In this document: positions 35,706-42,875 of the stretch, one piece after another
Layout: every line of letters starts with the position of its first letter
Numbering within the stretch: position 1 is the first letter of the stretch
NCBI RefSeq assembly: GCF_001427905.1
Contig: NZ_LMEF01000004.1
Coordinates: 39,811 to 103,810, forward strand
From: Flavobacterium sp. Root420
GTDB taxonomy: Bacteria; Bacteroidota; Bacteroidia; Flavobacteriales; Flavobacteriaceae
Direction of reading: 5' to 3'
Length of the DNA: 64,000 nt
The notes under the pieces: generated by a model
The model's input: the letters and a program-made list of their open reading frames with translations, nothing else
What the model was told of the DNA's origin: nothing
Database searches by the model: none
Translations under genes and position numbers: made by a program

Positions 35706-37064
35706 ATGAATAAAGTTGAGAACTCATTTTTGCACAAAAACCAATTTGGAGACGATTTCTTGTGGGGTGTTTCTACCGCTGCTTTCCAAATTGAAGGAGC
35801 TCATGATGCAGACGGAAAAGGTTCTTCGATCTGGGATGTTTTTACGTCTCAAAAAGGAAGAGTCAAAAACGGCCATCATGCCCTAACGGCTTGCGATTTT
35901 TATAATTCGTACCAAAACGATATTGATCTTATAAGCCAATTAAATATTCCTAATTTCAGGTTTTCAATCAGTTGGCCCAGGATTATGCCAACCGGAATTC
36001 ATCCTGTAAATCAGGCCGGAATAGATTACTACAACAAAATCATTGATTCATTGCTCGAACAAGGTATCGAACCTTGGGTAACACTTTACCATTGGGATTT
36101 GCCGCATGCGCTCGAAGTCAAAGGCGGATGGACCAATCGTGAATCGGTTTCCTGGTTTTCAGAATATGTTGAAGTTTGTGCGAAACATTTTGGTGATCGT
36201 GTCAAAAACTGGATGGTCATCAACGAACCTTCTGTTTTTACAGGAGCGGGTTATTTCCTTGGAATTCATGCTCCTGGAAAAAAAGGAATTACCAATTATC
36301 TAAAAGCCATGCATCATGTAACATTGGCTACGGTTGCTGGTGCAAAAATCCTTCGTAATACTGTTTCTGATGCTAATATCGGAACCACTTTCTCCTGCAC
36401 CCATATTGAGCCTTTTTCTCAAAGCCAAAAAGATATTGAAGCGGCAAAACGGGTTGATACTTTACTAAACCGAACTTTTATAGAACCGCTTTTAGGATTG
36501 GGTTATCCACAGCAAGATTTGTCGGTTCTTAAAAAACTGAATAATTATATCAAAGAAGATGACCTTAACAATCTGGCATTTGATTTTGATTTCATCGGAT
36601 TGCAATGTTACACGCGCGAAGTGGTGAAAGCTTCGTTATTAACTCCCTATATTGGTGCCGAATTAATCAGCGCCGAAAAAAGAAATGTCATCGCCACCGA
36701 CATGGGTTGGGAAGTCTATCCTCCTGCCCTGTATCATATCTTAAAAAGATTTAATAGTTACGAAGGCATCCGAAAAATTATAATTACAGAGAATGGTGCC
36801 GCTTTTCCTGACACAGTTACCAACGGAAAAGTTTACGATATCAAACGTACACATTTCATTCAGGATCATTTAGAACAAATTCTGAAAGCCAAAGAAGAAG
36901 GCCTGAATGTCGATGGTTATTTTGTCTGGAGCCTTACTGATAACTTTGAATGGGCCGAAGGTTACAACGCCCGATTCGGATTAATTCACGTTGATTTTGA
37001 AACACAAAAAAGAACTATAAAACAATCCGGTTTATGGTTTGGTGAATTCTTATCCCCAAAATAA
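35706..37064 (+). CDS. GH1 beta-glucosidase
   Basis: 452 residues without signal peptide, so cytoplasmic. The N-terminal FLWGVSTAAFQIEGA is the GH1 signature. The acid/base Glu lies in WMVINEPSVF and the nucleophile Glu in IIITENGAAF. GYFVWSLTDNFEWAEGY is the C-terminal signature. It acts on beta-linked glucosides or related beta-glycosides. It stands outside the xylan regulon, with no operator seen. Confidence 0.95.
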   Translation: MNKVENSFLHKNQFGDDFLWGVSTAAFQIEGAHDADGKGSSIWDVFTSQKGRVKNGHHALTACDFYNSYQNDIDLISQLNIPNFRFSISWPRIMPTGIHPVNQAGIDYYNKIIDSLLEQGIEPWVTLYHWDLPHALEVKGGWTNRESVSWFSEYVEVCAKHFGDRVKNWMVINEPSVFTGAGYFLGIHAPGKKGITNYLKAMHHVTLATVAGAKILRNTVSDANIGTTFSCTHIEPFSQSQKDIEAAKRVDTLLNRTFIEPLLGLGYPQQDLSVLKKLNNYIKEDDLNNLAFDFDFIGLQCYTREVVKASLLTPYIGAELISAEKRNVIATDMGWEVYPPALYHILKRFNSYEGIRKIIITENGAAFPDTVTNGKVYDIKRTHFIQDHLEQILKAKEEGLNVDGYFVWSLTDNFEWAEGYNARFGLIHVDFETQKRTIKQSGLWFGEFLSPK

Positions 37065-37093
37065 ATAAGATTTAGAACTTAAATACCATCATT

Positions 37094-37258
37094 ATGGAAA
37101 TCAATTGGCTTATCATTTCAGCAATAGTAATTGGTGTCTTTTTATTAGTTTATTTTCTAATCAGACAAAATAAAAAAGACCGCAAAAAAATCGAAGAAGA
37201 ATTAAATTTTACTAAAGAATCTGAAGAAGCAGAAATTAATAATGATCTTAATTTATAG
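37094..37258 (+). CDS. Small single-span membrane protein
   Basis: 54 residues, 29 bases after GH1. The N-terminal half is a membrane segment (about residues 5-22, LIISAIVIGVFLLVYFLI), followed by a basic patch and an acidic tail. It has a clear ATG and is flanked by the end of GH1 and the start of the cassette-like region. No family recognised. Confidence 0.5.
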   Translation: MEINWLIISAIVIGVFLLVYFLIRQNKKDRKKIEEELNFTKESEEAEINNDLNL

Positions 37259-37296
37259 GGGTTTTTAGGAGCTATTTATTGCTGTCGCTTTTAAAG

Positions 37297-37335
37297 CCGA
37301 TTGCCTAAATACGTTGTAGTAGCTGTTACCTGCTG
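37297..37335 (-). repeat. Truncated attC-like site, end of array segment 1
   Basis: Only one arm is present: GCCTAAATACGTTGTAG then AGCTGTTACC. The end word GTTACC (37325-37330) is complementary to GGTAAC at 37961-37966, the far side of the same unit. No second arm is seen on the left. Confidence 0.55.
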
Positions 37336-37341
37336 TTTTTT

Positions 37342-37938
37342 TTATCCTATTATTGGACAATTAATTTCATAAGGTTCTTTAGGGAAACCATATAAAATAA
37401 TCTTTTGTCTGTCTACATATTTTATTGGAATTAGTTTGTCAAGATAATTGTCTGTGTAAAGTAAAAGAAATAGCGTTTCATTTAGTTTTCCTAAGACAAT
37501 TCTACTTCCCTCTTTATTCAAACGTTTGTTTATTTCCTGCATAACTGGCGAGTCCAAAACTTGATTAAAGCTGACATTCATTTTTTCTCCATTCCAATTG
37601 AACTCAAACTTTAAATTCTGAATTTCATTTTCTGTCAATTCAGTTTCAGTAGCGTTTAGTTTTTCATAGTCATCTTCAAATATACAATCTTCAGTTATAG
37701 TCTTTTCATCGCTGAAAACTTTATGAATTTTTCCATTTCTAAAAAATCTGATTCGATTTTGATTTATAAATTTATATTCCGTTTCGCTTAGTTTTTCGTT
37801 TCTGTTTTCGTTTACTATTTTTAAAGAAATTTCACTTTTCTCAACGTTAAAATAATCAATGACATTATCATCAAACTGAATTATCTCAGTTTTTCCATAA
37901 TGGTCTGGAGTTTTTATAAATAACCAATTTTCATTCAT
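37342..37938 (-). CDS. Cassette gene a, unknown
   Basis: 198 residues, acidic, no signal peptide or membrane segment, no recognised family. It is the single gene of a unit flanked by GTTACC (37325) and GGTAAC (37961). The low G+C and absence of Cys-rich or catalytic motifs give no functional clue. Orphan single-gene content is typical of integron cassettes. Confidence 0.55.
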   Translation of the reverse strand: MNENWLFIKTPDHYGKTEIIQFDDNVIDYFNVEKSEISLKIVNENRNEKLSETEYKFINQNRIRFFRNGKIHKVFSDEKTITEDCIFEDDYEKLNATETELTENEIQNLKFEFNWNGEKMNVSFNQVLDSPVMQEINKRLNKEGSRIVLGKLNETLFLLLYTDNYLDKLIPIKYVDRQKIILYGFPKEPYEINCPIIG

Positions 37939-37960
37939 ATAAGATTTTTATAAAATAGCT

Positions 37961-38091
37961 GGTAACTTTCTGGGTACTATAGCGGGTTTGGTATTAAATT
38001 AATCTCATTATACGGATTTGCCAAATCATCCCAAATACATTTTCCCTTTAAGCCAATTTCCCAAATACATTTTAGTTAGTAACTGTTGGTG
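37961..38091 (-). repeat. attC-like site 2
   Basis: 131-bp imperfect inverted repeat: GGTAAC at the high-identity left end, arm ACTATAGCGGGTTTGG, middle with AATCATCCCAAATAC, right arm and terminal GTTGGTG (38085-38091). On the minus strand it lies directly after cassette gene b, where an attC is expected. Confidence 0.65.
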
Positions 38092-38096
38092 ATAGT

Positions 38097-38465
38097 TTAC
38101 TTTTCTAATTCTCTATCAAATCCCATTTTAATTAATGACTTTTCTTTTCCATTCAATTCTCTGCCTTTATATTTTACGAAAATTTCAAGGACATCATCGA
38201 GTTTTTCAATTCCAAGCTCATAGTTTGTTTTTCCCCATTTATACAATGCAATTTCAATATTTGAAGCATAAATACCAGGTTTAATTTGGAAGCCATTATA
38301 TTCTTTACCTTTTATCGGGGTAAAAAAATCTAATTTTCCACCTTCTTTCGTTTCTTTCAAAATAAAAGCTTCAGTTTCGGCTTGATTGAGTTTACTTTCG
38401 TTTTTAGAAGTCTGACAAAAGGTTTTAGTTGAAAGTAATAAAAGTAAAAGTAGAATTTTTTTCAT
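38097..38465 (-). CDS. Cassette gene b, secreted protein of unknown function
   Basis: 122 residues with a signal peptide (about 1-18, ending TFCQ). The mature part is Lys/Glu-rich with a KGKEYNGFQIKPGIYA stretch. No family recognised. Its unit ends are GTTGGTG (38085) and CGCCAAC (38499), complementary at 6 of 7 positions. Confidence 0.55.
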   Translation of the reverse strand: MKKILLLLLLLSTKTFCQTSKNESKLNQAETEAFILKETKEGGKLDFFTPIKGKEYNGFQIKPGIYASNIEIALYKWGKTNYELGIEKLDDVLEIFVKYKGRELNGKEKSLIKMGFDRELEK

Positions 38466-38498
38466 TGTTTCTTATTTAGTGAATGATTGGCTAAAATA

Positions 38499-38631
38499 CG
38501 CCAACGTTTTGGTACTACAGCGGGTTTTGAACTAAATTAAGCCCATTATTCAGATTTGACAAATCATCTCAAATACAAAACTAACTTTCCATTAAGCTAA
38601 TTGCTCAAGTCCGCAGTAGTAATTGTTCGCT
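38499..38631 (-). repeat. attC-like site 3
   Basis: 133 bp: starts CGCCAAC and arm TACTACAGCGGGTTTTG, ends with CGCAGTAGTAATTGTTCGCT. The arms pair imperfectly, as in the other sites. It lies directly after cassette gene c on the minus strand. Confidence 0.6.
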
Positions 38632-38649
38632 GTTCGGGCTTTAATAACT

Positions 38650-39171
38650 TTATATTGTCAATCTAAATAGAATAAGATTTGGATTATCTTCGACTATATC
38701 TTCTAATTTCTTAAAATTTAATTTTTGAAGAAGTTTAGTTGAGGTTTGATTCTCTTTATGTGTTAGTGCATCTATCGTTTTTAGTTCGAGTATTTTAATT
38801 GCGTATTCTATAACCTTCTTTGCAGCTTCGATCATAATTCCCTGACCGTGATATTCAGTAAGAAGCTCATATCCAATTTCACATTTCTTTAAATCACCTA
38901 AGAAGTCAAATAGACAAATTGTACCAATTAATTTATCCTCGCCAGTCTTTGTAATAGCCCAATAAAAAAGTTCCTCGCTTTCATTTTCAATTATACTATT
39001 AATGAAATTTAAGGCATCTTCTACTGTTTTGCTTGGCTTTCGGTCAAGGAATTTATTTATTTCTGTGTCCGAGCGTAATTGCAATATTTCTGCGGAATCA
39101 TTTTTTGAAAGCTTCCGAAGTGTCAACCTTTCAGAAATCAATATTGGGGATGTTTGAAAGTTCCTGTTCAT
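38650..39171 (-). CDS. Cassette gene c, GNAT-family N-acetyltransferase
   Basis: 173 residues. ERLTLRKLSKNDSAEILQLR at the N terminus and GYELLTEYHGQGIMIEAAKK (acetyl-CoA loop, about 104-123) identify a RimJ/RimL-like acetyltransferase. Its substrate, a protein N terminus, a small molecule or a drug, is not predictable. Acetyltransferases are common cargo of integron cassettes. Confidence 0.85.
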   Translation of the reverse strand: MNRNFQTSPILISERLTLRKLSKNDSAEILQLRSDTEINKFLDRKPSKTVEDALNFINSIIENESEELFYWAITKTGEDKLIGTICLFDFLGDLKKCEIGYELLTEYHGQGIMIEAAKKVIEYAIKILELKTIDALTHKENQTSTKLLQKLNFKKLEDIVEDNPNLILFRLTI

Positions 39172-39192
39172 TTTTATTTTTTTTCCTATTAA

Positions 39193-39228
39193 ACTTAACG
39201 TCTAAATCCCTTGTAGCAACTGTTAGCG
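39193..39228 (-). repeat. Collapsed attC-like site 4
   Basis: Only 36 bp remain: ACTTAAC, GTCTAAATCCCTTGTAGC and GTTAGCG. The middle found in the other sites is missing. The right end GTTAGCGG is complementary to CCGCTAAC at 39758-39765. Confidence 0.5.
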
Positions 39229-39255
39229 GTTCGTTATTCTTTTCCCTCTATACTT

Positions 39256-39702
39256 TTAAGGATTATCCTCTAATAGTTGCTTAAGTTTTAAAAAAGTACT
39301 TTGCCAACCTTTTACATAGTCATGTTTTGAACCGTTTCCAAAATCCCTATGTTCAAACTGCATTTTCGTTGATTTGCCCTCTTCAGTTAGCAACAAAACA
39401 ATAAAAGATTCTACGCCGGGTTCGCTTTTCCAATGCCAGGTAAATGTTAGCTTACTTAATTTTTCAATCTCGGTATAAATGCCATGACAAGTATGCTCGG
39501 TCTGGTCAGCATCTTTAAATACTACTTCAAAACTACCGCCTGACCTAACATCTAGTTTCGCACTTAATACTTTCCCCTTGGGATCAGATCCAAACCACTT
39601 CATTATGACAGTAGGTTCGGTCCATGCTTCCCACACTTTTTCAACCGAAGTATGAATTATGGTCTCGATAAATAGAGCGTCTTTAGATGTTTCTTTGTCC
39701 AT
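39256..39702 (-). CDS. Cassette gene d, SRPBCC (AHSA1-type) domain protein
   Basis: 148 residues. The IIHTSVEKVWEAWTEPTVIM N-terminal segment, KWFGSDP, and TFTWHWKSEPGVESF are typical of activator-of-Hsp90-like SRPBCC proteins, hydrophobic-ligand-binding folds with no assigned reaction. Its unit is bounded by GTTAGCGG (39222) and CCGCTAAC (39758), exactly complementary. Confidence 0.85.
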   Translation of the reverse strand: MDKETSKDALFIETIIHTSVEKVWEAWTEPTVIMKWFGSDPKGKVLSAKLDVRSGGSFEVVFKDADQTEHTCHGIYTEIEKLSKLTFTWHWKSEPGVESFIVLLLTEEGKSTKMQFEHRDFGNGSKHDYVKGWQSTFLKLKQLLEDNP

Positions 39703-39757
39703 AATTTTAGTTACTAATAATAAACATTAAAATCAGAGAAGTTGCTTGCTAAAACGA

Positions 39758-39917
39758 CCGCTAACTTCCCGGTAATATTGAGTTTGGAACTAAATTAATC
39801 GCTATTTTCGGATTTGCCACCCGAGCGATAGCAAACAGGCGAAGCAAATCATGCCAAATACAAAACCAACTTTTCAATTAAGCCAATCATCCAAATCCGT
39901 TATAGTAGCTGGTAGCA
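39758..39917 (-). repeat. attC-like site 5
   Basis: 160 bp: CCGCTAAC, arm GGTAATATTGAGTTTGG, and end TATAGTAGCTGGTAGCA. It has extra bases (about 39818-39848) not seen in other sites, suggesting an insertion within the loop. It follows cassette gene e on the minus strand. Confidence 0.55.
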
Positions 39918-39925
39918 GCTCGCTT

Positions 39926-40312
39926 TTATTCCAGCACTTTATAAATTACTTCATTACATTTAACAATACACTCAGATTCAATATTCTCCCTTAAAACATA
40001 TTCACCCTTGTCAGTTACAGTATCAACAATAGGAAAAAAATCGAGAGTAATTATTCCCTCTTCCTCTTTCATCAACGCACCGAAGATCATCCTTTCTGAT
40101 TTTTGAATTTTTATGCTTTTTATACCTATACAAGTAATCTTTATCAAATCTCTTTCGTAATCTCTATTTCTATTAAAACAACTTATTAATATATCTACTT
40201 CGTGATTACCGCTTTTAGCAACATCCTGATAATTAAAGTTTGACTTATAATGAATTTCGGTGATTAAAGCATCTCCAAAGTCTTCATAATCTTCAATTAA
40301 ATTTTTAAACAT
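39926..40312 (-). CDS. Cassette gene e, unknown
   Basis: 128 residues, acidic, no signal peptide. Recognisable pieces are a DYEDFGDALITEIHY start, and IKITCIGIKSIKIQKSE with a beta-rich second half. The size and composition resemble immunity-like cassette proteins, but I cannot name a family. A GCTACTAAC word at 40355-40363 partly matches the GGTAGCAGC end and could mark the lost 5' boundary. Confidence 0.5.
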   Translation of the reverse strand: MFKNLIEDYEDFGDALITEIHYKSNFNYQDVAKSGNHEVDILISCFNRNRDYERDLIKITCIGIKSIKIQKSERMIFGALMKEEEGIITLDFFPIVDTVTDKGEYVLRENIESECIVKCNEVIYKVLE

Positions 40313-40532
40313 AAGTAAGTTTTTAATTATTTCTATATTTTTGAGAACTGCGTTGCTACTAACTTATTTATATTTATGATGTTATTTTTAAATGTTTCAT
40401 TCAAGGATTTTTTTTCTTATTAAAAAACATTATTGCAAATACCATTATTTCAATTTATTAAAACTGATATGTAAAACTATCAAAGCCTGTAGGAATTATT
40501 GTGAAGTCATTTGATAGTTGAAATAAAATCTC

Positions 40533-40898
40533 TCAATGAAATCTAAATTTATATTGCTGTTTTAAAATTCCAATATGAAGCTTTCCATTCTCTTTTAAGT
40601 GAGCTGTCAAAAGAATATATTTTTCTTCGGGATAATTTATATCATAACTAAAGATCGTATCTTTTACTTTAACCTGAAGCAGATGTTTTCCACCATCTGA
40701 TGTTGACAATGCTACTGTTTCATATGAAGGCATTGCATTTGTTGCTTTTAAGTTAATTTCCTGAACTTTCTTTTTATCCAGAAGTACTTCCAGTTTTAAA
40801 TTATCAAGTTTCATATTCGTTGGCTGTTCAAAAGAGACAACATATTTTTTACAACCGAAAACACATAAAACAATTAGTAGTATTAAAAGCTTTTTCAT
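40533..40898 (-). CDS. Lipoprotein, unknown
   Basis: 121 residues: lipobox CVFGC (Cys 16), then beta-rich sequence with KLDNLKLEVLLDKKKVQ and GKHLLQVKVKDT, ending KQQYKFRFH. The pattern of a short strand-rich lipoprotein fits many flavobacterial families. No attC-like site is seen on either side, so it is probably outside the array. Confidence 0.6.
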   Translation of the reverse strand: MKKLLILLIVLCVFGCKKYVVSFEQPTNMKLDNLKLEVLLDKKKVQEINLKATNAMPSYETVALSTSDGGKHLLQVKVKDTIFSYDINYPEEKYILLTAHLKENGKLHIGILKQQYKFRFH

Positions 40899-41258
40899 AA
40901 AAGATATTTTTTAGTTACAGAGATTAAAATCTATTGTAATGTTTTATAAATATAAATAATTTTATTCAAGTCGATTGTCCAAAAAAAGCAGTTTTTATTC
41001 CTTCCCGACCAGAGATTAACTAAGCCTAAATTAGCGAAAAAAAGTTTGAAAAAAATCAAAAAAAATCGTTATTTCCTTGATGTTCATTAGGTTTATTGGT
41101 AAATTTTGCTTATCTTTAAGATATAAATAACAGTCAATATATGCCAAAAAACAAACTTTTTCGACTCCTAAATTACTTCTTAAAAAATTATTCTTTTTAC
41201 TTGTTCACGCATTTTATTTTTCGAAATGCTTCCCTCTATCCTTTAGAAACTTTGTTTT
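40899..41258. other. 360-base gene-free interval
   Basis: Very AT-rich with several A-runs. I see no structure or gene that I would defend. A 60-codon plus-strand frame from 41141 overlaps the end of the opposite gene and has no support. Confidence 0.5.
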
Positions 41259-41891
41259 CTAATCTTTTTTCTGCACAAAGTATAAACATGCAGAAGACAC
41301 CAGAGCAACCGCTCCAATTGTAATCGTAATTATTTTTCTTGGATATAGCTTCTGACCTATTTTCTTAGAAAATATAGCTGCAAGATTAAAAAAAGTATTT
41401 CCTTTTTCAGGATGTTCTTTCGACTCTTCATTTTCATTTTCCACTAAACGCTCTACTACTATGATTTCTTCTTCTATTTCAACAACTGCATTTGCTTTAT
41501 CAGCAATTTCAATCTGTTTTGCTTCTTCAATTCTACATTTTTTATCAAACTTTTTAAAAGGGCGCGGTTGAAAATCGACGATAATTGCTGCAAGATTTAT
41601 TGCATCAATATTCAACGGATCTGTTTCACCTTTAAAAAAAGTTTCAATAGGCCTGAACTTATCTTTTTGTTCTTTAAACTTATTCTTTTTAGTATGATCA
41701 AAATCCAAACAAAATAAATTTCTGAAAACATTTAAATCGTCTTGCGTTGGGTTATTCTCAAAAATAAGCCAGCACAAATCACGGAGTTTTCCACGAGAAG
41801 GGCTATACAAGTAATCAAAGTACTCTCCTTCTTTTTCTGTTTCGTATTTAATTTTAATCGCTTTTTTATATTCTTCTAACGTATGATGCAT
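41259..41891 (-). CDS. Module 2 divergent membrane protein, unknown function
   Basis: 210 residues. The N-terminal ~120 residues are paralogous to residues 8-120 of the protein at 26727-27704: shared YKKAIKIKYE, LRDLC, a run ending NLAAIIVDFQPRPFKKF, and the same order. A C-terminal membrane segment (about 186-205) ends the protein, so the ~100-residue outer domain of module 1 is missing here. It diverges from the lipopeptide-kinase operon as in module 1. Function unknown; membrane anchoring suggests a signalling partner. Confidence 0.75.
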   Translation of the reverse strand: MHHTLEEYKKAIKIKYETEKEGEYFDYLYSPSRGKLRDLCWLIFENNPTQDDLNVFRNLFCLDFDHTKKNKFKEQKDKFRPIETFFKGETDPLNIDAINLAAIIVDFQPRPFKKFDKKCRIEEAKQIEIADKANAVVEIEEEIIVVERLVENENEESKEHPEKGNTFFNLAAIFSKKIGQKLYPRKIITITIGAVALVSSACLYFVQKKD

Positions 41892-41989
41892 GGAATTTTT
41901 TAGATTTTTTTGGATCTCAGGAAAACGTGAAATTCTGTGGATTCCTTAATCTACAATGGCTTAAAAGCGCTTTTACTTGCCATAGAAAT

Positions 41990-42119
41990 GAGTTTACGTT
42001 TTACCTTCAGATTAAAACAAATATATAAAACTAGTTCAAATTAACAGTGTGGAAAACCGTAAGACTAACTTTATTCGGGAAGTGTAAATAACGTCTTACA
42101 GTTCTACATGCCAACTTCC
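41990..42119 (+). ncRNA. Structured intergenic element, copy B (orphan)
   Basis: Same parts as copy A: AAAACTAGTTCAA, outer stem TGTGGAA/TTCTACA (42048-42054 with 42102-42108, one G-T pair), inner stem GTAAGAC/GTCTTAC (42059-42065 with 42093-42099), loop word GGGAAGT (42077-42083) complementary to ACTTCC (42114-42119). No lipopeptide gene follows before copy C, so this is an extra copy. Confidence 0.55.
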
Positions 42120-42404
42120 AAAAAAAATCAATTTGATATTGCCATAAACAAACTACGGATGAACTCTGCACAGGAATTTCATTTTTTTTTAATAGTCCAA
42201 AACAACCTTTTTAGGATCTTTTGCATCTATTATAATAACGGTCAGGTCGGTTTTACATTCAAGTAATATATTCTAACAAACCTAAATTTATTGTGCATTC
42301 TATTTTGTTTTAAGGATTTCTTGGGAATCTCAGGAAAACGCGGGAATTCTGGGAATCCCCTATAAACAATGGCTTAAAAGCGCCTTTACTTTGCCATAGA
42401 AATT

Positions 42405-42531
42405 AGTTCACGTTTTATCTGCAGATTTAACAAAAACAAAAACTAGTTCAATAAACAGTGTAGAAAACGTAAGACCGAGTTTATTCGGGAAGTACAAATA
42501 ACGTCTTATAGTTCTACACAGTTTACTTCCC
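42405..42531 (+). ncRNA. Structured intergenic element, copy C
   Basis: Outer stem GTGTAGAA/TTCTACAC (42458-42465 with 42512-42519), inner stem TAAGAC/GTCTTA (42470-42475 with 42503-42508), loop word GGGAAGT (42487-42493) complementary to ACTTCCC (42525-42531). The structure ends 85 bases before the module-2 lipopeptide. The outer stem differs from copy A on both strands, which supports pairing. Confidence 0.6.
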
Positions 42532-42616
42532 AAAAATCAATTTGGTATTGCCATTAATAAGCTTCGGATATACTCCGGACGGCCATACTCATGTCTAATT
42601 TCTAAATTAAATTAAA

Positions 42617-42802
42617 ATGAAAAAACTATTACTTTTTAGCGCTTTTGCGTTATTATTTACGATATTTTCTTGTACTGCTGACGAATACGAAACTCAGCCA
42701 AAAAAGAAAACAGAAAAAATTATTGATCATTCTAAATCAACTCAGGCTGATGGTCCTGGTGACGGAACAAAATTTCCTCCGCCACCGCCAACTGATGAAT
42801 AA
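42617..42802 (+). CDS. Module 2 small lipopeptide with ADGPGD motif
   Basis: 61 residues: MKK start, hydrophobic core and lipobox-like TIFSC (Cys 19), Lys-rich linker, ADGPGD (about 45-50) and a Pro-rich tail. It parallels the 62-residue peptide at 28109. Apart from the signal, the conserved stretch is ADGPGD, which suggests this motif is what is recognised. It lies 51 bases before the kinase start. Confidence 0.75.
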   Translation: MKKLLLFSAFALLFTIFSCTADEYETQPKKKTEKIIDHSKSTQADGPGDGTKFPPPPPTDE

Positions 42803-42835
42803 ATATATTTTTAGTATCTAATTAATTACTATTTT

Positions 42836-42875
42836 CGGGGAAAGTAAATTTATATGTTACGGTCCCCGTTTTTTT
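42836..42875 (+). promoter_or_regulatory. Hairpin enclosing the kinase start codon, module 2
   Basis: CGGGGA (42836-42841) pairs with TCCCCG (42863-42868), followed by TTTTTTTG. The ATG at 42854-42856 is in the loop. It matches the module-1 hairpin in stem, loop start (AAGTAAAT) and T-run. Confidence 0.65.

Larger units (their letters stand above)
41911..42590 (+). repeat. Tandem duplication (about 410-bp period) of the module-2 leader region
   Basis: CTCAGGAAAACG at 41916 and 42329, CAATGGCTTAAAAGCGC at about 41954 and 42367, the element core at 42059 and 42469, and ATTGCCAT at 42139 and 42549 occur in the same order at about 410-413 bases. About 130 bases between the two units are not shared. 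Confidence 0.75.

Noticed and set aside
41141..41323. Plus-strand 60-residue frame overlapping the module-2 membrane protein
   Set aside because: It overlaps the end of an opposite gene that has a paralogue, and its own sequence has no recognisable feature.
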